60,718 nucleotides of DNA from assembly GCA_030427245.1 (NCBI GenBank), contig JAUHXA010000044.1, positions 1-60,718 on the forward strand, written 5' to 3'. This DNA comes from Bacteroidia bacterium. Its GTDB lineage: Bacteria > Bacteroidota > Bacteroidia > Chitinophagales > UBA2359. The translations under genes and the position numbers were made by a program. Of the stretch, positions 57,247 to 60,718 are shown one piece after another. Each line of letters starts with the position of its first letter. The stretch's first letter is position 1. A model generated the notes under the pieces. It did not search any database. It was not told the origin of the DNA and worked only from the letters and a program-made list of their open reading frames with translations.

Positions 57247-58110
57247 ATGAGAAAAATAAAATCAGGTCTTATTCAGATGTCGCTTCCAATGACCGAAGGA
57301 GAAGGAAGTATTGAAGAAATCAAGCAGGCGATGCTTGAAAAGCACTTGCCGTACATTGACGAAGCAGGCAAAAAAGGAGTGCAAATATTGTGTTTGCAGG
57401 AAATCTTCAATACGCCTTATTTTTGCCCAGGTCAAGACCGAAAATGGTATGCTTCAGCGGAATCTATCCCTGGAAAGACCGTTGAGATGATGCAAGAATA
57501 TGCCAAAAAATATCAGATGGTCATGATTGTGCCGATATTTGAAAAAGAGCAGCCAGGAGTGTTGTACAATACGGCAGCGGTGATTGATGCGGACGGAACG
57601 TATTTGGGTAAATATCGCAAAAACCACATTCCACATACCACAGGTTTTTGGGAGAAGTTTTTCTTCAAACCAGGGAATTTGGGTTATCCCGTTTTTCAGA
57701 CAAAGTACGCCAAAATTGGAGTCTATATCTGCTATGACCGACACTTCCCCGATGGAGCGAGAATTTTGGGCTTGAATGGTGCGGAAATCGTTTACAATCC
57801 TTCTGCAACCGTTGCGGGGCTTTCACAATATTTGTGGAAACTCGAACAGCCTGCTCATGCTGCTGCAAATGGCTACTTTATGGGCTGTATCAATCGAGTG
57901 GGAGAAGAAAAACCGTGGGATTTGGGACGTTTTTATGGCACTTCCTATTTTGTCGACCCAAGAGGACAGCTAATTGCAGAAGCCTCCGAATACGATGATG
58001 AATTGCTGATTGCAGAATTTGATTTGGATATGATTGATGAAGTGCGTTCTACTTGGCAGTTTTTTAGGGATAGAAGACCTGAAACTTATGGCAGATTGAC
58101 GGATTTATAA
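57247..58110 (+). CDS. Beta-ureidopropionase / N-carbamoyl amidohydrolase (nitrilase superfamily)
   Basis: A 287-residue CN-hydrolase that splits N-carbamoyl-beta-alanine into beta-alanine, CO2 and ammonia. The Glu-Lys-Cys triad is Glu52 in LQEIFNTPYFCPGQ, Lys125 in YRKNHIPH and Cys162 in YICYDRHFPDGAR. The residues around Cys162 are those of beta-ureidopropionases and N-carbamoylputrescine amidases; the pyrimidine neighbours favour the first. It is 64 bases upstream of a small DUF2786-like gene and, with preT, forms the tightest part of the operon. It supplies the amine used by the class III aminotransferase. Confidence 0.92.
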   Translation: MRKIKSGLIQMSLPMTEGEGSIEEIKQAMLEKHLPYIDEAGKKGVQILCLQEIFNTPYFCPGQDRKWYASAESIPGKTVEMMQEYAKKYQMVMIVPIFEKEQPGVLYNTAAVIDADGTYLGKYRKNHIPHTTGFWEKFFFKPGNLGYPVFQTKYAKIGVYICYDRHFPDGARILGLNGAEIVYNPSATVAGLSQYLWKLEQPAHAAANGYFMGCINRVGEEKPWDLGRFYGTSYFVDPRGQLIAEASEYDDELLIAEFDLDMIDEVRSTWQFFRDRRPETYGRLTDL

Positions 58111-58174
58111 TTTAGGACTTTTGATTTACAGGACACATCGTAATGGGTCATTTATAAATTAATAGAATTGAATA

Positions 58175-58591
58175 ATGCAGGACTTACTTGATAGAATCAA
58201 AAAGATTGAGAACCTAATACTTGGTGCAGCTACAACAGGGGAGAAGAATGCAGCTATGTCTGCCAAAGAAAGGATTTTAAAGAAGTATCCAGAACTTGAA
58301 ATTTATAAAAACCCCACAGAATACAATTTATATACTTCTAATGTGTGGCAGAAAAAATTACTCCTCGCTATTTGTAGAAAATATGGAGTAAAACCGTACA
58401 GGTATCATCGACAAAAATATACCACAGTTATGGTAAATATCAATGAAGAATTTTTAAAAAAGGTTTTATGGAAGGAATATTTGGAATATTCCTCACACCT
58501 TGAAAAATTGATTGCAGGAATAACGGACGATTTAATCAGTAAAATTCACAAGCATCAAGAGGAAGATGTAATTCACAAAACCCTTAACTAA
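58175..58591 (+). CDS. Small DUF2786-like protein of unknown function
   Basis: A 138-residue basic cytosolic protein. The N-terminus (DRIKKIENLILGAATTGEK, then AAMSAKERILKKY) resembles the short DUF2786 helical pair. The C-terminal half has the pattern YGVKPYRYHRQKYTTVMV and a helix with VLWKEYLEY. I do not recognise a function. It lies 64 bases after the beta-ureidopropionase gene and 15 bases before preT, so it is translated from the same transcript. No nucleotide-binding or catalytic motif is visible. It may be an insertion tolerated in the operon or an accessory factor. Confidence 0.6.
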   Translation: MQDLLDRIKKIENLILGAATTGEKNAAMSAKERILKKYPELEIYKNPTEYNLYTSNVWQKKLLLAICRKYGVKPYRYHRQKYTTVMVNINEEFLKKVLWKEYLEYSSHLEKLIAGITDDLISKIHKHQEEDVIHKTLN

Positions 58592-58606
58592 AAAAAGATA
58601 AAAAAA

Positions 58607-59938
58607 ATGTCTGAATACAAACGCCCTTTATCGGAAGCCGAATTTGAGAAGAATTTCAAGCAAAAAAAGCCTTTGATGAATCAGACCGAAGCTTTTTACG
58701 AAAGCTCACGTTGTCTTTTTTGTTACGATGCTCCCTGTATGAATGCTTGCCCAACTGCAATTGACATTCCTTTGTTTATCAAGCAAATAAATACGGGAAA
58801 TGTGACGGGGGCTGCAAAAACCATTTTTGATGCCAATTGGCTGGGAAATGCTTGTGGAAAAGTGTGTCCAACGGGTGTGCTTTGTGAGGGAGCTTGTGTG
58901 TATAATCTGCAAGATGTGCCTGCCATTCAAATCGGACGCTTGCAGCATTATGCCACCGAAAAGGTGATGCGAGAAGATATTGAGTTGTTTAGGGCGGGTG
59001 AACCGAATGGTCGAAAAGTTGCGGTTATTGGAGCGGGACCTGCGGGGATTGCTTGTGCGTGCGAATTGCGGGTGATGGGTTATGAGGTGGATATTTTTGA
59101 AGCGAAAGAAAAACCTTCGGGATTAACAGTTTACGGCATTGCACCCTACAAAATAACCAATGAAGAAGCATTAGACGAAGTGGAATACCTGCAAAAGCAA
59201 TTGGGTTTTTCTATCCACTACAATCATCCGATTTCTGATGAAGCAGCATTGAAGGACTTGGAAAATGACTATGCTGCAATTTTTATTGGAGTGGGGTCTG
59301 GTCCGACACGGAGTTTGTTATTGAAGGGAGAGGAAAAGGAAAATGTGGTGGGGGCTGTGGAGTGGATTGAAGATTTGAGGATGAAACACCACGAATTGTA
59401 CGTGCCTGAACGTGTGGTCGTTATTGGCGGTGGAAATACAGCAATGGATGCAGCTTCTGAATCGGCTCGAATGGGTGCGAAATCGGTGATTTTGGCGTAT
59501 CGAAGGGACAAGGAACGAATGGGGGCTTACAAGTTTGAATACGAAACGGCAATCAGTGCGGGTGTGCAAAGTTGGTTTGGTATTCAGCCTGTTGAGATTT
59601 TAGGGAATGGAAAAGTGGAAGGGATTCGGTTTGTCAAAACTACTGACCAAAATGGTCGATTGGAAATCATTGAAGGAAGTGAATTTGATGTGCCTTGCGA
59701 TATGGTTATCAAAGCAACGGGACAAGCGAAACTTGGGGGTTTTTTGAAGCAAATCTCTGGGCTGGAATTGGATAGTCGCAATCGAATCAAGGTCAATTCG
59801 ACTACTTTTCAAACGACTAATCCGAAATATTTTGCAGGCGGCGATGCTGTGAATGGTGGAGCGGAAGTGGTGAATGCTTGTTTTGATGGGAAAATGGCAG
59901 CGAAAGGGATTGATTTGTGGTTGGATTCGCTTTTGTAG
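58607..59938 (+). CDS. preT: NAD-dependent dihydropyrimidine dehydrogenase, PreT subunit
   Basis: A 443-residue GltD-like flavoprotein that transfers electrons from NAD(P)H towards the PreA subunit for reduction of uracil or thymine. The N-terminal 110 residues hold clustered cysteines for [4Fe-4S] centres (SSRCLFCYDAPCMNACPT and CGKVCPTGVLCEGAC). The FAD-binding Rossmann motif VIGAGPAGIACACE lies at about 141-155 and the NAD-binding motif VIGGGNTAMDAASE at about 270-285. The C-terminal FAD motif reads FAGGDAVNGGAEVV. PreA normally follows preT; here the window ends in a repeat array before it. The family A array begins about 4 bases after the stop. Confidence 0.93.
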   Translation: MSEYKRPLSEAEFEKNFKQKKPLMNQTEAFYESSRCLFCYDAPCMNACPTAIDIPLFIKQINTGNVTGAAKTIFDANWLGNACGKVCPTGVLCEGACVYNLQDVPAIQIGRLQHYATEKVMREDIELFRAGEPNGRKVAVIGAGPAGIACACELRVMGYEVDIFEAKEKPSGLTVYGIAPYKITNEEALDEVEYLQKQLGFSIHYNHPISDEAALKDLENDYAAIFIGVGSGPTRSLLLKGEEKENVVGAVEWIEDLRMKHHELYVPERVVVIGGGNTAMDAASESARMGAKSVILAYRRDKERMGAYKFEYETAISAGVQSWFGIQPVEILGNGKVEGIRFVKTTDQNGRLEIIEGSEFDVPCDMVIKATGQAKLGGFLKQISGLELDSRNRIKVNSTTFQTTNPKYFAGGDAVNGGAEVVNACFDGKMAAKGIDLWLDSLL

Positions 59939-59941
59939 TTT

Positions 59942-60718
59942 GCAGTTTCTTCATTGAAGGCTCATTACTGGTGGATTTGCGAATTACGATAGTTGAATTT
60001 TGATTTGTGATTTATTTGCTTGGTTTTCAAATCAAACTTCAAAAATCATGTAATCATACATCCTAAATCCAAATAAAGTGTGCTGCACCTTCTTCATTGA
60101 AGGCTCATTACTGGTGGATTTGCGAATTACGATAGTTGAATTTTGATTTGTGATTTATTTGCTTGGTTTTCAAATCAAACTTAAAAAATCATGTAATCGT
60201 ATATCCTAAATCCAAATAAAGTGCGATTACTGTTTCTTCATTGAAGGCTCATTACTGGTGGATTTGCGAATTAAGATAGACGAATTTTGATTTGTGATTT
60301 TGCTCTGTTTTCAAATCAAACCTCAAAAATCATGTAATCATACATCCTAAATCCACATAAAGTGCGGTTGCAGTTTCTTCATTGAAGGCTCATTACTGGT
60401 GGATTTGCGAATTAAGATAGACGAATTTTGATTTGTGATTTTGCTCTGTTTTCAAATCAAACTTAAAAAATCATGTAATCATACATCTTAAATCCAAATA
60501 AAGTGCGATTACTGTTTCTTCATTGGAGGCTCGTAGTTGTTGGATTTGCGAATTAAGATAGTTGAATTTTGATTTGTGATTTATTTGCTTGGTTTTCAAA
60601 TCAAACTTAAAAAATCATGTAATCATACATCCTAAATCCAAATAAAGTGCGGTTGCAGTTTCTTCATTGAAGGCTCGTAGTTGGTGGATTTGCGAATTAA
60701 GATAGACGAATTTTGATT
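59942..60718 (+). repeat. Tandem array of family A repeats, forward orientation, running off the window edge
   Basis: At least 5.4 tandem units with starts (TTCTTCATTGAAGG) at 59947, 60090, 60234, 60375, 60516 and 60660, giving periods of 143, 144, 141, 141 and 144. Each unit has GGTGGATTTGCGAATT, TTTTGATTTGTGATTT, AAATCAAACTT, ATCATGTAATCATACATC and AATCCAAATAAAGTGC. Two subtypes alternate in the loop: TTTGCTTGG (units 1, 2, 5) and TTGCTCTG (units 3, 4). No gene is present in these 777 bases. The array continues past the right edge. Confidence 0.93.

Noticed and set aside
59942-60718. CRISPR array
   Set aside because: The repeat period is 141-144 bp and nearly the whole unit is conserved; there are no short repeats with unique spacers and no cas genes.

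Overview
The window looks like chromosome from a low-GC Bacteroidota bacterium, probably from the Saprospiria/Chitinophagia side of the phylum (the lineage is an inference). Supporting signs are two very large secreted proteins ending in type IX secretion (T9SS) sorting domains, several TAnnTTTG promoter boxes, an ECF sigma factor paired with a membrane/beta-barrel regulator, DUF4159, ASPIC/UnbV-FG-GAP lipoproteins and an RHS relic. No rRNA, tRNA, CRISPR array or intact insertion sequence was found.

Layout. 0-0.6 kb: start of a leftward gene and a decayed gene. 0.6-6.7 kb: a 2,034-residue cellulase with a GH8 and a GH9 catalytic domain, CBM3, PKD and CBM2 modules and a T9SS tail. 6.8-8.3 kb: cysS. 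8.6-12.4 kb: a rightward cluster of a DinB-fold protein, a threonine-synthase-like PLP enzyme, a DUF1611 (DgcN-type) protein and an enolase-superfamily epimerase (DgcA/dipeptide epimerase type), probably for D-amino-acid or murein-peptide use. 12.5-18.7 kb: DUF2461, three ion transporters (SLC12-like, CDF, CorA), dapF and a small membrane protein. 18.9-24.3 kb: HtrA protease, DUF4159, rsmE and an ECF sigma/putative anti-sigma pair. 24.5-37 kb: a 4,140-residue T9SS-exported protein with a recurring Cys-rich module. 37.7-48 kb: FG-GAP/UnbV lipoprotein, NlpC/P60-like peptidase, Fur-family regulator, clpC and aroB, with relics and terminators between them.

48.8-60.7 kb: every gene points right and most form a reductive pyrimidine degradation route. 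An NCS1 permease imports the base. PreT is one subunit of dihydropyrimidine dehydrogenase (its partner PreA is expected just beyond the window). Dihydropyrimidinase opens the ring and beta-ureidopropionase releases beta-alanine. A class III aminotransferase gives malonate semialdehyde, and an MmsA-type CoA-acylating dehydrogenase gives acetyl-CoA. Two extra small genes sit inside the block: a four-helix-bundle protein and a DUF2786-like protein.

The most unusual feature is what separates these catabolic genes. Two families of intergenic repeats fill the gaps: a palindromic unit of about 141-144 bp (family A) and a unit of about 101 bp (family B). I did not notice either elsewhere in the window. 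Family A starts within a few bases of the stop codons of mmsA, hydA and preT, occurs in both orientations, flanks the four-helix-bundle gene, and forms a tandem array running off the right edge. It looks like a MITE/REP-type element that has colonised the 3' ends of one metabolic gene cluster.
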